From an uncultured Nitrospirales bacterium (GTDB taxonomy: Bacteria; Nitrospirota; Nitrospiria; Nitrospirales; UBA8639), in assembly GCA_951812745.1 (NCBI GenBank), contig OX638327.1:930001-994000 (forward strand): a stretch of 64,000 nucleotides of DNA. The letters run 5' to 3'. The notes under the pieces were generated by a model. That model saw only the letters and a list, made by a program, of their open reading frames with translations, did no database searches and was not told where the DNA came from. The translations under genes were made by a program, and so were the position numbers. Position 1 is the stretch's first letter, and each line of letters opens with the position of its first letter. This document shows, in pieces, positions 8,153-20,000 of the stretch.

Positions 8153-8187
8153 TAGCGGACCCCGACGGTAACTTCCCCAACTCCCCC

Positions 8188-9381
8188 TCAAGTGGAACGT
8201 GCCGGAGGGCCGTACCTGGCGCGCAGTTCCGCGGCAAATTCGCGGATGCCGACTGCCTCCAGGGTTCTCGAGATCGGGTAGCGGTCGTCGCCGGCATGGA
8301 CGACAAAGGCACGCGACGGCTCAAGGTCCGCGCAGGCGAGATGGAATCCCCGCTCGACGCTGGCGGACAGCGAACGTTTGATCTCGATCGCCCACAGCGC
8401 GCCGTCGTCATGCTCGATCACAAGGTCAATTTCGGTACCGGTACTCGTTCGGTAGAAGAACGGCTTCACTGATCGCGGCAGGACGCCAAGCAGCGTCTCG
8501 ATCACGAACCCTTCCCAACTCCTGCCAACCACCGGATGCCCCGCGAGCTGCTCCAGCGACGCAATGCCTAACAGGGCATGCACCAGTCCACTGTCTCTTA
8601 CGTACACCTTCGGCGATTTCACGAGACGCTTATCGATATTGATCCGGAAGGGCGGTAACCGGCGCACCAGCAGCAAGTCAGCCAACAGATCGACGTAACG
8701 GGTGACTGATTGCGCGCTCACCTCCAGCGCCCTGGCAAGATCCGAAGCATTCAGGATCGCCCCCTGGCGGTGTGCAAGCATCGTCCACAGCCGATCCAGG
8801 GTCGTGGCCGGGACACGCGAACCGAACGACGCAACGTCACGCTCCAAGTAGGTGCGGATGAAGTCTTTACGCAAGGCCAGACTGTCCCGGTCGCTGTCGG
8901 CCAAATAACTGTCGGGGAACCCGCCACGCAACCACAACCGCTCACGCGACAGGCGTACATCCTTAATCTCAAGTGCGGAAAAAGGGGCCATGTCGATGTA
9001 GGCGATGCGCCCGGCCAGGGTTTCGCCCGATTGGCGCAGTAGATCGATCGAGGCGGACCCCAGAATCAGGAAGCGACCCTTGCCCTTCCTCTTGCGCCTG
9101 CCCCTATCGATAACGCCACGCAGGACCTGAAACAATTCCGGCATCCGGTGGATTTCATCGAGGATGACGAGCCGATCTTCCGCATTGTCGAAGAACAACA
9201 CGGGTTCAGCGAGCCGGTTGCGGTCGTCCCGGTCTTCGAGATCAAGATACAACGCATGACGCGAGCGACCGATTGCCAGCGCCAACGTGGTCTTGCCGAC
9301 CTGCCGCGGCCCAATCAGGGCAACGGCGGCTTGCCGGTGAAGGGCCTCTTCGATGTCACGTGTGATAAGCCTTCTGATCAT
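8188..9381 (-). CDS. AAA family ATPase with C-terminal DUF4143 domain
   Basis: About 397 residues from ATG 9381 (MIRRLITRDIEEAL). The AAA_14 domain holds Walker A GPRQVGKTT, Walker B VILDEIHRMPEL and a sensor region RFLILGSASIDLLRQSGETLAGR. The C-terminal DUF4143 nuclease-like part contains GRSWEGFVIETLL, FYRTSTGTEIDLVIEHDDGALWAIEIK, a PD-(D/E)xK-like motif (D..E-x-K). A frame extends upstream to 9441, but it crosses the palindrome and ATG 9381 matches the family N-terminus. Members are often mobile and behave like accessory genes; their role is unproven. Confidence 0.9.
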   Translation of the reverse strand: MIRRLITRDIEEALHRQAAVALIGPRQVGKTTLALAIGRSRHALYLDLEDRDDRNRLAEPVLFFDNAEDRLVILDEIHRMPELFQVLRGVIDRGRRKRKGKGRFLILGSASIDLLRQSGETLAGRIAYIDMAPFSALEIKDVRLSRERLWLRGGFPDSYLADSDRDSLALRKDFIRTYLERDVASFGSRVPATTLDRLWTMLAHRQGAILNASDLARALEVSAQSVTRYVDLLADLLLVRRLPPFRINIDKRLVKSPKVYVRDSGLVHALLGIASLEQLAGHPVVGRSWEGFVIETLLGVLPRSVKPFFYRTSTGTEIDLVIEHDDGALWAIEIKRSLSASVERGFHLACADLEPSRAFVVHAGDDRYPISRTLEAVGIREFAAELRARYGPPARST

Positions 9382-9382
9382 A

Positions 9383-9421
9383 TTATTGCATTTTATCCAT
9401 GGTATGGATAATTTGCAATAA
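9383..9421. promoter_or_regulatory. 39-nt near-perfect palindrome upstream of the ATPase gene
   Basis: Two 18-nt arms (9383-9400 and 9404-9421) match at 16 of 18 positions around a GGT centre; the core reads TTATCCATGGTATGGATAA. It ends 1 nt before the ATPase start codon, so on the mRNA it would cover the ribosome-binding region, or on DNA it could be an operator. AT-rich compared with its surroundings. Confidence 0.55.
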
Positions 9422-9460
9422 AGGATGTCGTTGGAACTCAACCGAGCCCCGCCGTCAGGC

Positions 9461-9490
9461 TTGTCGGGTTACGCTACGCCAACTCGACCT
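9461..9490. repeat. REP-type palindrome
   Basis: TTGTCGGGTTACGCTACGCCAACTCGACCT, a diverged copy of the GTCGGATTACGCTACGCTAATCCGAC element. It lies in the 256-bp intergenic region between the divergent ATPase and ClC genes; apart from this and the 39-nt palindrome I see nothing else there. Confidence 0.6.
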
Positions 9491-9637
9491 GCCTCGCCTG
9501 GAAGGAAACACAGTGCGTCAAAACCAAAACAACAACCGCAACAAACCCCGCCACGTTTTTGTCGTTTTCGTCTTCAAGCTGTACTATACACGTCTGGTGT
9601 TTTGGCTTTCGTACCCTTTCTCCGGGCCTGACGATTC

Positions 9638-10984
9638 ATGACGACGCGCCTCACGGAACTGTCCATCCTGTTCTTCAGCGTGGCCAAGTGGTTTCTCCTG
9701 GCCAGTGTCGTGGGTTTGATCGTCGGGCTCTCCTCCACCCTGTTTCTCATCCTGCTCCAGAGCAGCATCGCCCTCGCGCAATCATTCCCGTACATCTTTC
9801 TTCTCCTGCCGGTCAGCCTCGCGCTCTCCGGGGTCATGACGCTCAGGCTCGCGCCAAGAGCCCGAGGGTACGGCACGGAACAGGTAATTCGCGCCATTCA
9901 TCAAGAGGGCGGGAAAATCCACCCCCGCACGATTCCCGTCAAATTCATCGCCACGATCGTCACGATTGCGAGCGGCGGGTCGGCAGGCAACGTCGGGCCC
10001 TGCGCGCAAATCGGCGGAGGACTGTGCTCGGCATTCGGACAACTCCTTCGCCTGGAGGACATTGACCGCATACGACTCGTCATCTGTGGAATCAGCGCGG
10101 GCTTCGCCGCGGTGTTCGGCACCCCGGTGGCCGGGGCCCTGTTTGCCATCGAGGTGCTCTCGATCGGGCGACTCTCCTACGGGGCGCTGTTCCCTTCCCT
10201 GGTGGCGGCGTTTGTCGGGTATCAGGTCACCGCCTACTTTGGGGTGGCCCACGTCTGGCCCATCGCGCCGTCGGTCCCGCCGCTGAGCGTGCCCTTCCTG
10301 CTGAGTGTCGGATTGGCAGGGGTGACGTTCGGCGTGGCGTCGTTTCTCTTCGTGGAACTGCTTGGGCTCGGGAAACGGCTGTCGCTGTTGACCAAAACCT
10401 CCCCCGCGGCGACCGGCGTGATCGGCGGGTTGAGCCTCATCGCCGTGGCCCTTCTGTTTTCAGACACCTACCTCGGCCTGGGCTGGACGACCATCACTGA
10501 AGCGCTTAAGGGCGGCGACCTGCCCTGGTACGCCTTTGCCGTCAAGGCTGTCACCACCAGCGTCACGTTGAACTTCGGCGGCAGCGGGGGCATTCTGCTG
10601 CCCCTCTGTTTCTACGGGGCCGCCCTGGGCTCGACCCTGGCCCATGGGCTGGGGGTGGATCCCGCCACCTTTGCCGCACTGGGACTCGTCAGCGTGTTGG
10701 CCGGCGCCACCAATACGCCCATCGCCGGCATTGTCCTGGCCATGGAACTGTTCGGCCCCGCCATTGCACCGTACGCGGCTGCGAGTTGCGCCATGAGTTA
10801 CTTGCTCACGGGTCATCGGAGCGTCATCCCCACGCAACTCCTGCACGAATCCAAGTCCCCGTCGTTTTCACTCGCGTCTCAACAGGAAATCGAAAGGGTC
10901 ACGTGGGCCATCAAGTCCCGACGCTCGACGTTCACGAAAATGTTCTTTGGCAAACGGTCGTCTTCTGAATCGTCCGACGAGTAA
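9638..10984 (+). CDS. ClC-family chloride channel/transporter
   Basis: A 448-residue integral membrane protein of the CLC family. Family motifs can be traced: GYGTEQVIRAIH, GGSAGNVGPCAQIGGGLCS (the GREGP-equivalent selectivity segment), SAGFAAVFGTPVAGALFAIEVL, and GGSGGILLPLCFYGAALG (the GxFxP-equivalent). The proton-glutamate position that defines exchangers is not clear: the usual GREGP glutamate is replaced (GNVGP), so channel versus exchanger behaviour is open. It ends 70 nt before the convergent autotransporter gene. Confidence 0.9.
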   Translation: MTTRLTELSILFFSVAKWFLLASVVGLIVGLSSTLFLILLQSSIALAQSFPYIFLLLPVSLALSGVMTLRLAPRARGYGTEQVIRAIHQEGGKIHPRTIPVKFIATIVTIASGGSAGNVGPCAQIGGGLCSAFGQLLRLEDIDRIRLVICGISAGFAAVFGTPVAGALFAIEVLSIGRLSYGALFPSLVAAFVGYQVTAYFGVAHVWPIAPSVPPLSVPFLLSVGLAGVTFGVASFLFVELLGLGKRLSLLTKTSPAATGVIGGLSLIAVALLFSDTYLGLGWTTITEALKGGDLPWYAFAVKAVTTSVTLNFGGSGGILLPLCFYGAALGSTLAHGLGVDPATFAALGLVSVLAGATNTPIAGIVLAMELFGPAIAPYAAASCAMSYLLTGHRSVIPTQLLHESKSPSFSLASQQEIERVTWAIKSRRSTFTKMFFGKRSSSESSDE

Positions 10985-10985
10985 C

Positions 10986-11015
10986 CGGCGCTCCATCGAC
11001 CCTGGTCGAGCGCCG
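10986..11015. terminator. Hairpin between convergent genes
   Basis: CGGCGCTC..CGAC-CCTG-GTCG..AGCGCCG forms a stable stem-loop just after the ClC stop codon and before the 3' end of the autotransporter gene. No U-tract follows on either strand, so intrinsic termination is only possible, not certain. Confidence 0.4.
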
Positions 11016-11054
11016 ATCGTGTCTCAGTTGAAATTGCCGGGGGACGCCACGCCC

Positions 11055-14000
11055 TCAGAAGCGCCGGTTGGCTTGCAGCCGCACGCCATAGATCGTCGGG
11101 GTCTCGCGGCGCACCTCTCGCGTACCCTCCAGACTGACGTTGAAGGACGACCCGATCCCCAACAGGCCGCCCAGCCGCAGCTGATGCCCTGTGCTTTCCA
11201 GCGTGACCGCGCTGTACGGGGTCAGCAGCCCTTTACCTTCCAGCGTCGGCAGACCGTACCCCACCAGGGCCTCCAGCCGCCCTAAGGCATCCTGCCTCGC
11301 AGTCCCAACCCCGTTTCCCCCCTGCTCCCACAGCCGCGATACCCCGCTCGCCGTCTGCCCATACGTCGGCAGCAAGGTGAACGAGAGCCCTTGACCATCG
11401 GTCCCCGGATCCATCTGGATGAACAGATTCGCGCCCCATTCCCGATACTCCTGCGCCCCATAGGTCACCAGCGCACGGCCACGGCCAGCCACCGTCAGGC
11501 CGCTCGTCTGGTCCACATAGCGCAGGCCGCCGCCGACCTCGAGCCCCGTCCCCTCTATGCCATCGCCGCCGTCATGCCGGACCCCCAACTCCACGGTCGG
11601 GACCAGCCGCGCGCCCGAGGCCAACGGACGCTCATGCGATCCCTCCAACGCCAGTCGGAAGCGCCGCGCATCCAACGCCACCGGCTCGATCGCCCCACCG
11701 TTACCCTCCACCTTGATGTTCGTCAGCAAGGCCTCAGCCTTCAGCCGGAGGCGCGTCGTCCCGCCCGGGAGAAGTCCCGCCACCGACAGCAAGCGGCCAT
11801 TGGCGCCCACCGTGGCGGTCTGCATCGTCGTGTCGCTCGACTTGCGTTGAAGCGCGCCTTGCTCGGCGATCGCGATCTCGCCCCACCCATAGCCCAGCGT
11901 CCCCCAGAGATCCAGCCCTTCCGAGGAGGACCAATTCACATAGGGATGCACGCTGGTCATCCGGGTTGTATAGCTCCCCCCGATGGGGTTCGCGCCGCTC
12001 AGCCCGGCATAGTCCAACGAGCCTTGGGACACGGACGTCGCCAGGCCGACCAACAGGTCGGCGCTCAGGCGTGTATCCACGCCCAGATGCCCGCTAAAGA
12101 TCTCCCCATCCCAGTCCACCGCCTCGCCCCCACCGAGATTCCGGTAATCACCGGTGCCCCAGATCGCCAGACTCCGCCAGCCCGTCTTTGAGCCGTCGTC
12201 CGTGGTATTCAGCGGCAACACAAAGGACGTACCGCCCAGGAGCCGCTCGACCGTGAGACTGCCGCCGTCCCGCAGGCCATCAGACACGGTCTGCATGAGC
12301 CCCGCCAGGGTCCGTTGCGAGGCCACGTTGTAGGCGGGCACCTGGCCCACCCCTGACGTCACCGCATCGATCCGGCGCTTCACCGCCGTCTCCGTATCCG
12401 CCGCCATGGCCTGCGTCACCGGCGGCAGAATCGCCCGATTCACGGCCGTCCCGACCTTCTTCGCCCCACGCACGTCGTCAACAATCGTCACCTCGGTCCC
12501 CGTGACCGTCAAGCCGGCGGCAATGCCGCTGACCGTCACCGTCTCGTCGCCCTCCATAAGAACGTCCAGGATCGGCGTCAGCGTAAAGGTCGCCGTGCCG
12601 CGCAAGGCCAACCGAGGAATGATGACGGGAAAATCCGCCACCGCCGCAAAATCCTCAGCCGAGGCCGTCTTCCCCGCGACCGAGAGGGTCACGATGGTGT
12701 CGGTGAACCGGTAGGCGGAGCCCTGCGGGAAGGCCGCCGTGACCCTCACGCTCTGCGCCCCACCGTCTTCGGCCACGCTCGCCGGGCTCACCGCCAGCGC
12801 CACCCCCGTGGACGCCGCCTCGTCGTCCATGATGGTCAGCGTGGTGCCGGTCACCGTGACCCCCGACAGCGTCCCGCTCACGCTCACCGCTTCCCCCGTG
12901 CCCTCGTCCACCTCGTCCTGGAGCGGGGTAAGGGTGAACGTCCCCGTACCGCTGGTCTGCCCCGCCCCAATCGTCAGCGTCCAGTCGGCCACGGTCGCGT
13001 AGTCCGTGCCCTCGGTCGCCGCATCGTGCAAGGCCCCCACCCTCACCGTCACCACCTGGGCCTGGCTAAACGTCATGCGCCCCCCCACCGTCACCGCCCG
13101 GGCCTGGCTAAACGTCGTGCCGCCCTCCACCGTCACCGCCCGGGCCTGGCTAAACGTCGTGCCGCCCTCCACCGTCGCCGTCACCGTCACCAGCGTGGTC
13201 CCCGCATTCTCCCCCACGCTCGCCGGGCTCACCGCCAGCGCCACCCCCGTGGGCGCCACATCGTCGTCCGTGATGGTCAGGGTCTGACTCGTAGGCGCCC
13301 CCACACCGTTGCCGCCGCTCACCGTCGCCGACACGGTCACGCTCTTGTCCGCCGCGTCCACGTCGTTGTTCACTCCGGTGATGGTCACCGTCCCGGTGCT
13401 CGTGAGCGCGTTGGCCGCAATGGTCAGCGTCTTGTTGGTGCTCAGCGTAAAGTCGCCCGAGACCGCCGGCGACTGCGCCGTGGCCGACACCGTCACCGTG
13501 GTCGCCTGGCTCGTGCTCTCGCTCAGCGTCGCCGTCACCGTGCTCACCCCGCTGTTCTCGCTGATCGACGCCGGCGACACCTCCAGCGTCACCGTCGGCG
13601 CATCGTCGTCGTCCGTCAGCGTCACCGCCACACTCGCCGCACTCACGCTCCCGTAGCCCCCGCCTGCTACCGTGTGGGTCACCGTCGCCGTGCGGTCCGC
13701 GGCATTGTCAATGGCGTCATCCACCCCCGTCACCGTTACCGTCTGCGTCGCGCTCCAGTTGCTGGTGGTGAACGTCAGGGTCGTCGGACTGACCGTCGCC
13801 ACCCCCGTGGCGTCGCTCGCCGGCGTCACCGTCACCACGCCCGTCGGCTGGCTGCCCAGCTTCACCGTGTAGGTGGCCGTCTGCCCCGCGCCGCTCGCCT
13901 CCGTCACCGTCACGTTCGTCTTGCTGACCATCACCGCCGCCGTATCGTCGTCCGTGATGGTCAGGGTCGCCTCGTTCACCGTCAGCCCGCCGCTCGCCGT

Positions 14001-17000
14001 GCCCCGCACCTTCACACTCTTGTCCGCCGCGTCCACGTCGTTGTTCACCCCGGTGATGGTCACCGTCCCGGTGCTCGTGAGCGCGTTGGCCGCAATGGTC
14101 AGCGTCTCGTTGGTGCTCAGCGTAAAGTCGCCCGAGACCGCCGGCGACTGCGCCGTGGCCGACACCGTCACCGTGGTCGCCTGGCTCGTGCTCTCGCTCA
14201 GCGTCGCCGTCACCGTGCTCACCCCGCTGTTCTCGCTGATCGACGCCGGCGACACCTCCAGCGTCACCGTCGGCGCATCGTCGTCGTCCGTCAGCGTCAC
14301 CGCCACACTCGCCGCACTCACGCTCCCGTAGCCCCCGCCTGCTACCGTGTGGGTCACCGTCGCCGTGCGGTCCGCGGCATTGTCAATGGCGTCATCCACC
14401 CCCGTCACCGTTACCGTCTGCGTCGCGCTCCAGTTGCTGGTGGTGAACGTCAGGGTCGTCGGACTGACCGTCGCCACCCCCGTGGCGTCGCTCGCCGGCG
14501 TCACCGTCACCACGCCCGTCGGCTGGCTGCCCAGCTTCACCGTGTAGGTGGCCGTCTGCCCCGCGCCGCTCGCCTCCGTCACCGTCACGTTCGTCTTGCT
14601 GACCATCACCGCCGCCGTATCGTCGTCCGTGATGGTCAGGGTCGCCTCGTTCACCGTCAGCCCGCCGCTCGCCGTGCCCCGCACCTTCACACTCTTGTCC
14701 GCCGCGTCCACGTCGTTGTTCACCCCGGTGATGGTCACCGTCCCGGTGCTCGTGAGCGCGTTGGCCGCAATGGTCAGCGTCTCGTTGGTGCTCAGCGTAA
14801 AGTCGCCCGAGACCGCCGGCGACTGCGCCGCGGCCGACACCGTCACCGTGGTCGCCTGGCTCGTGCTCTCGCTCAGCGTCGCCGTCACCGTGCTCACCCC
14901 GTTGTTCTCGCTGATCGACGCCGGCGACACCTCCAGCGTCACCGTCGGCGCATCGTCGTCATCCGTCAGCGTCACCGCCACACTCGCCGCACTCACGCTC
15001 CCGTAGCCCCCGCCTGCTACCGTGTGGGTCACCGTCGCCGTGCGGTCCGCGGCATTGTCAATGGCGTCATCCACCCCCGTCACCGTTACCGTCTGCGTCG
15101 CGCTCCAGTTGCTGGTGGTGAACGTCAGGGTCGTCGGACTGACCGTCGCCACCCCCGTGGCGTCGCTCGCCGGCGTCACCGTCACCACGCCCGTCGGCTG
15201 GCTGCCCAGCTTCACCGTGTAGGTGGCCGTCTGCCCCGCGCCGCTCGCCTCCGTCACCGTCACGTTCGTCTCGCTGACCATCACCGCCGCCGTATCATCG
15301 TCCGTGATGGTCAGGGTCGCCTCGTTCACCGTCAGCCCGCCGCTCGCCGTGCCCCGCACCTTCACACTCTTGTCCGCCGCGTCCACGTCGTTGTCCACTC
15401 CGGTGATGGTCACCGTCCCGGTGCTCGTGGTCGCCCCTGCGTCGATGGTCAGCGTCTCGTTGGTGCTCAGCGTAAAGTCGCCCGAGACCGCCGGCGACTG
15501 CGCCGTGGCCGACACCGTCACCGTGGTCGCCTGGCTCGTGCTCTCGCTCAGCGTCGCCGTCACCGTGCTCACCCCGCTGTTCTCGCTGATCGACGCCGGC
15601 GACACCTCCAGCGTCACCGTCGGCGCATCGTCGTCGTCCGTCAGCGTCACCGCCACACTCGCCGCACTCACGCTCCCGTAGCCCCCGCCTGCTACCGTGT
15701 GGGTCACCGTCGCCGTGCGGTCTGCGGCATTGTCAATGGCGTCATCCACCCCCGTCACCGTTACCGTCTGCGTCGCGCTCCAGTTGCTGGTGGTGAACGT
15801 CAGGGTCGTCGGACTGACCGTCGCCACCCCCGTGGCGTCGCTCGCCGGCGTCACCGTCACCACGCCCGTCGGCTGGCTGCCCAGCTTCACCGTGTAGGTG
15901 GCCGTCTGCCCCGCGCCGCTCGCCTCCGTCACCGTCACGTTCGTCTTGCTGACCATCACCGCCGCCGTATCATCGTCCGTGATGGTCAGGGTCGCCTCGT
16001 TCACCGTCAGCCCGCCGCTCGCCGTGCCCCGCACCTTCACACTCTTGTCCGCCGCGTCCACGTCGTTGTTCACCCCGGTGATGGTCACCGTCCCGGTGCT
16101 CGTGAGCGCGTTGGCCGCAATGGTCAGCGTCTCGTTGGTGCTCAGCGTAAAGTCGCCCGAGACCGCCGGCGACTGCGCCGTGGCCGACACCGTCACCGTG
16201 GTCGCCTGGCTCGTGCTCTCGCTCAGCGTCGCCGTCACCGTGCTCACCCCGCTGTTCTCGCTGATCGACGCCGGCGACACCTCCAGCGTCACCGTCGGCG
16301 CATCGTCGTCGTCCGTCAGCGTCACCGCCACACTCGCCGCACTCACGCTCCCGTAGCCCCCGCCTGCTACCGTGTGGGTCACCGTCGCCGTGCGGTCTGC
16401 GGCATTGTCAATGGCGTCATCCACCCCCGTCACCGTTACCGTCTGCGTCGCGCTCCAGTTGCTGGTGGTGAACGTCAGGGTCGTCGGACTGACCGTCGCC
16501 ACCCCCGTGGCGTCGCTCGCCGGCGTCACCGTCACCACGCCCGTCGGCTGGCTGCCCAGCTTCACCGTGTAGGTGGCCGTCTGCCCCGCGCCGCTCGCCT
16601 CCGTCACCGTCACGTTCGTCTTGCTGACCATCACCGCCGCCGTATCATCGTCCGTGATGGTCAGGGTCGCCTCGTTCACCGTCAGCCCGCCGCTCGCCGT
16701 GCCCCGCACCTTCACACTCTTGTCCGCCGCGTCCACGTCGTTGTTCACTCCGGTGATGGTCACCGTCCCGGTGCTCGTGAGCGCGTTGGCCGCAATGGTC
16801 AGCGTCTCGTTGGTGCTCAGCGTAAAGTCGCCCGAGACCGCCGGCGACTGCGCCGTGGCCGACACCGTCACCGTGGTCGCCTGGCTCGTGCTCTCGCTCA
16901 GCGTCGCCGTCACCGTGCTCACCCCGCTGTTCTCGCTGATCGACGCCGGCGACACCTCCAGCGTCACCGTCGGCGCATCGTCGTCGTCCGTCAGCGTCAC

Positions 17001-20000
17001 CGCCACACTCGCCGCACTCACGCTCCCGTAGCCCCCGCCTGCTACCGTGTGGGTCACCGTCGCCGTGCGGTCTGCGGCATTGTCAATGGCGTCATCCACC
17101 CCCGTCACCGTTACCGTCTGCGTCGCGCTCCAGTTGCTGGTGGTGAACGTCAGGGTCGTCGGACTGACCGTCGCCACCCCCGTGGCGTCGCTCGCCGGCG
17201 TCACCGTCACCACGCCCGTCGGCTGGCTGCCCAGCTTCACCGTGTAGGTGGCCGTCTGCCCCGCGCCGCTCGCCTCCGTCACCGTCACGTTCGTCTTGCT
17301 GACCATCACCGCCGCCGTATCATCGTCCGTGATGGTCAGGGTCGCCTCGTTCACCGTCAGCCCGCCGCTCGCCGTGCCCCGCACCTTCACACTCTTGTCC
17401 GCCGCGTCCACGTCGTTGTTCACTCCGGTGATGGTCACCGTCCCGGTGCTCGTGAGCGCGTTGGCCGCAATGGTCAGCGTCTTGTTGGTGCTCAGCGTAA
17501 AGTCGCCCGAGACCGCCGGCGACTGCGCCGCGGCCGACACCGTCACCGTGGTCGCCTGGCTCGTGCTCTCGCTCAGCGTCGCCGTCACCGTGCTCACCCC
17601 GCTGTTCTCGCTGATCGACGCCGGCGACACCTCCAGCGTCACCGTCGGTGGTGTCGGTGTCGGTGGCGGTGGCGGTGACGCGTCGTCGTCCGTCAGCGTC
17701 AGGGTCGCCGCGTTCACCGTCTGCCCCCCTGGCACCGTGCCCCGCACCGTGATCGTCTCGTTCACCTCGTCCACCGAGTCGTTGATCGGACTCAGCGTGA
17801 ACGTGCCCGTGCTGCTGGTCTCCCCCGCCCCGAACGTCAGCGTGAAGTCAGAAACCGCCGTAAAGTCCACCGCGTTGTTCGCGCCACTGCCCGCCACCGA
17901 CACCGTCACCGCCGTGTCCGCAGGGAGCGTCACCGTCGTCGGGTCCAGCGTCGCCGTCACCGTCACCGTCGTGGCCCCCGCGTCCTCCGCCACCGTCCCC
18001 GGGGTCACGCTCAGGTCGATCGTAGCCGTATCGTCATCCGTGATGGTCAGGGTCTGACTCAGAGGCGCCTCCACACCGTTGCCGCCGCTCACCGTCGCCG
18101 ACACGATCACGCTCTTGTCCGGCGCGTCCACGTCGTTGTCCACTGGGGTGATGGTTTTCGAGGTGCTGCTCCAGAGAGTGTTGGCCTCAATGATCAGCGT
18201 CGTCCCATAGGTCATCGTAAAGTCGCTCGAGACCGCCGGCGACTGCGCCGTGGCCGTCAGCGTCACCACGATCTGCTGGCTCGAGCGCCCGCTCAGCTCC
18301 GCACTCACCCCGCTGGAAGCGCTGTTCTCGCTGATCGGCGTCGGCCACACCCTCAGCGTCACCGTCGGTAGCGCCTCGTCATCCGTCAGCGTCAGGGTCG
18401 CCGCGTTCACCGTCTGCCCCCCGGGCACCGTGCCCGCCACCGTGATCGTCTCGTTCGCCTCGTGCACCCCGTCGTTGCTCGGCGTCAGCGTGAACGTCCC
18501 CGTGCCGCTGGTTTGCCCCGCCCCGATCGTCAGCCCGAAGTCAGAGACCGCCGTAAAGTCCACCGCGTTGCTCGCGCCACTGCCCGCCACCGACACCGTC
18601 ACCTCCGTGTCCTCAGGGAACGTCACCGTCGTCGGGTCCAGCGTCGCCGTCACCGTCACCGTCGTGGCCCCCGCGTCCTCCGCCACCGTCTCCGGGGTCA
18701 CCGCCAGCGCCACCACCACACTGTCGTCATTGGTGATCATCCCCGTCCCCGTGTCGCTGGCGGTCACCGACACCGTGGTCCCGCTCACGGTCAGGCCCAC
18801 CGTAAACCTCTCGTCCCCCTCCACCACCGCGTCCTCGATCGTCGCCACCGTGAACGTCTGCATCTCGTTCGCCGTCCCCGCGAACGTCAGCGCCCCCGTG
18901 TTCGCCGTGTAGTCACTGTTACTTGTGCTCACATTCGTGTAGGTCGGGGTCACCGTCAGGCCGCCCTGCACCGCCGTGTCCAGCGTGACCGTGAAGGTCA
19001 GGTTGTCGCCTTCTGCGGCGCTCGCGTCGTTCACCGTCACCGCCGCACTGTCGTCATTGCGGATCGTCCCCTTCGCCGTGGCCGTCGGAAAATCCGCGTT
19101 GGTCGGCTGGGAGAGCGTTGCCGTGAAGGTCTCATTACCTTCCACCACATTGTCGTTCGTTGTCGGCACCGTGAAGGTCTGCGTCAACGTCGTCGCCGTA
19201 AAGTTGAGCGTCCCGCTGGTCGTCGTGAAGTCCAGGGCTGCCGCCGTGTCGCCCGCCGCAATCGAGGTCGCATAGTCCACCGCCATGGTCGCCTCCGGAG
19301 AGGCTGAAAGCGTGACCGTGAACGTGACAGAGTCGCCCTCATCGGCGCTGGCGCCCGCGATCCCAATGTCGTCGATGATGGTCCCCTTCGCCGTGGCCTT
19401 CCTAATCAACCCATTCCACGGGTTGCTCACATGGGTGAGCGTTGCCGTGAAGGTCTCACGGCCTTCCACCAGAGTGTTCTTCTCTGTCGGCACCGTGAAG
19501 GTCTGCGTCAACGTCGTCGTGTTCGCCGCAAAGGTGAACGTCCCGCTGGTCGTCGTGAAGTCCGCGGCTTCCGCCGTGTCGTCCGCCGCAATCGAGGTCG
19601 CATAGTCCACAATCGCATCCCGAATCGGAGAGGCTGAAATCGTGACCGAGAACGTGACAGAGCCGCCCTCGTTGGCGCTGGCGTCCGCGATATCAATCCT
19701 CGGTATGTCGTCTTGCCGGAGCGTGATAGTAGCCGTGGGGTTGGGAATCGTCGCGTTGATCGGGTCGGAGAGCTCCATGATGATGGTCTCGCTGAACTCA
19801 GGCGTCGTGTCCCCTAGCACCGTCAATAGGAAGTGCTGGCTGACCTCGCCCGGGGCAAAGGTCAGGGTGCCGTTGGGGATGGCCTCGTAATCGTCCCCCG
19901 AAGTCGCCGTGCCCGTGCCGGTGTCCGCATAGCTCACCTGCATCGTCTTCCCGCTCGGCTTAAGGAAGACAGTGAGAATGGCGATATAAGATCCACGAGT

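Noticed and set aside
13026-17678. A 1550-codon open frame on the plus strand across the autotransporter repeats, rich in Arg and His
   Set aside because: It is the antisense shadow of the autotransporter. The 675-bp unit is a multiple of three, so one stop-free antisense frame persists through all repeats. Composition (RRRHRH) is not protein-like and no start or ribosome site supports it.
13309-18057. Many short plus-strand frames (66 and 152 codons) repeated every 675 bp
   Set aside because: They are shadows of the same repeat in a third frame; the identical small ORFs result from the DNA repetition.
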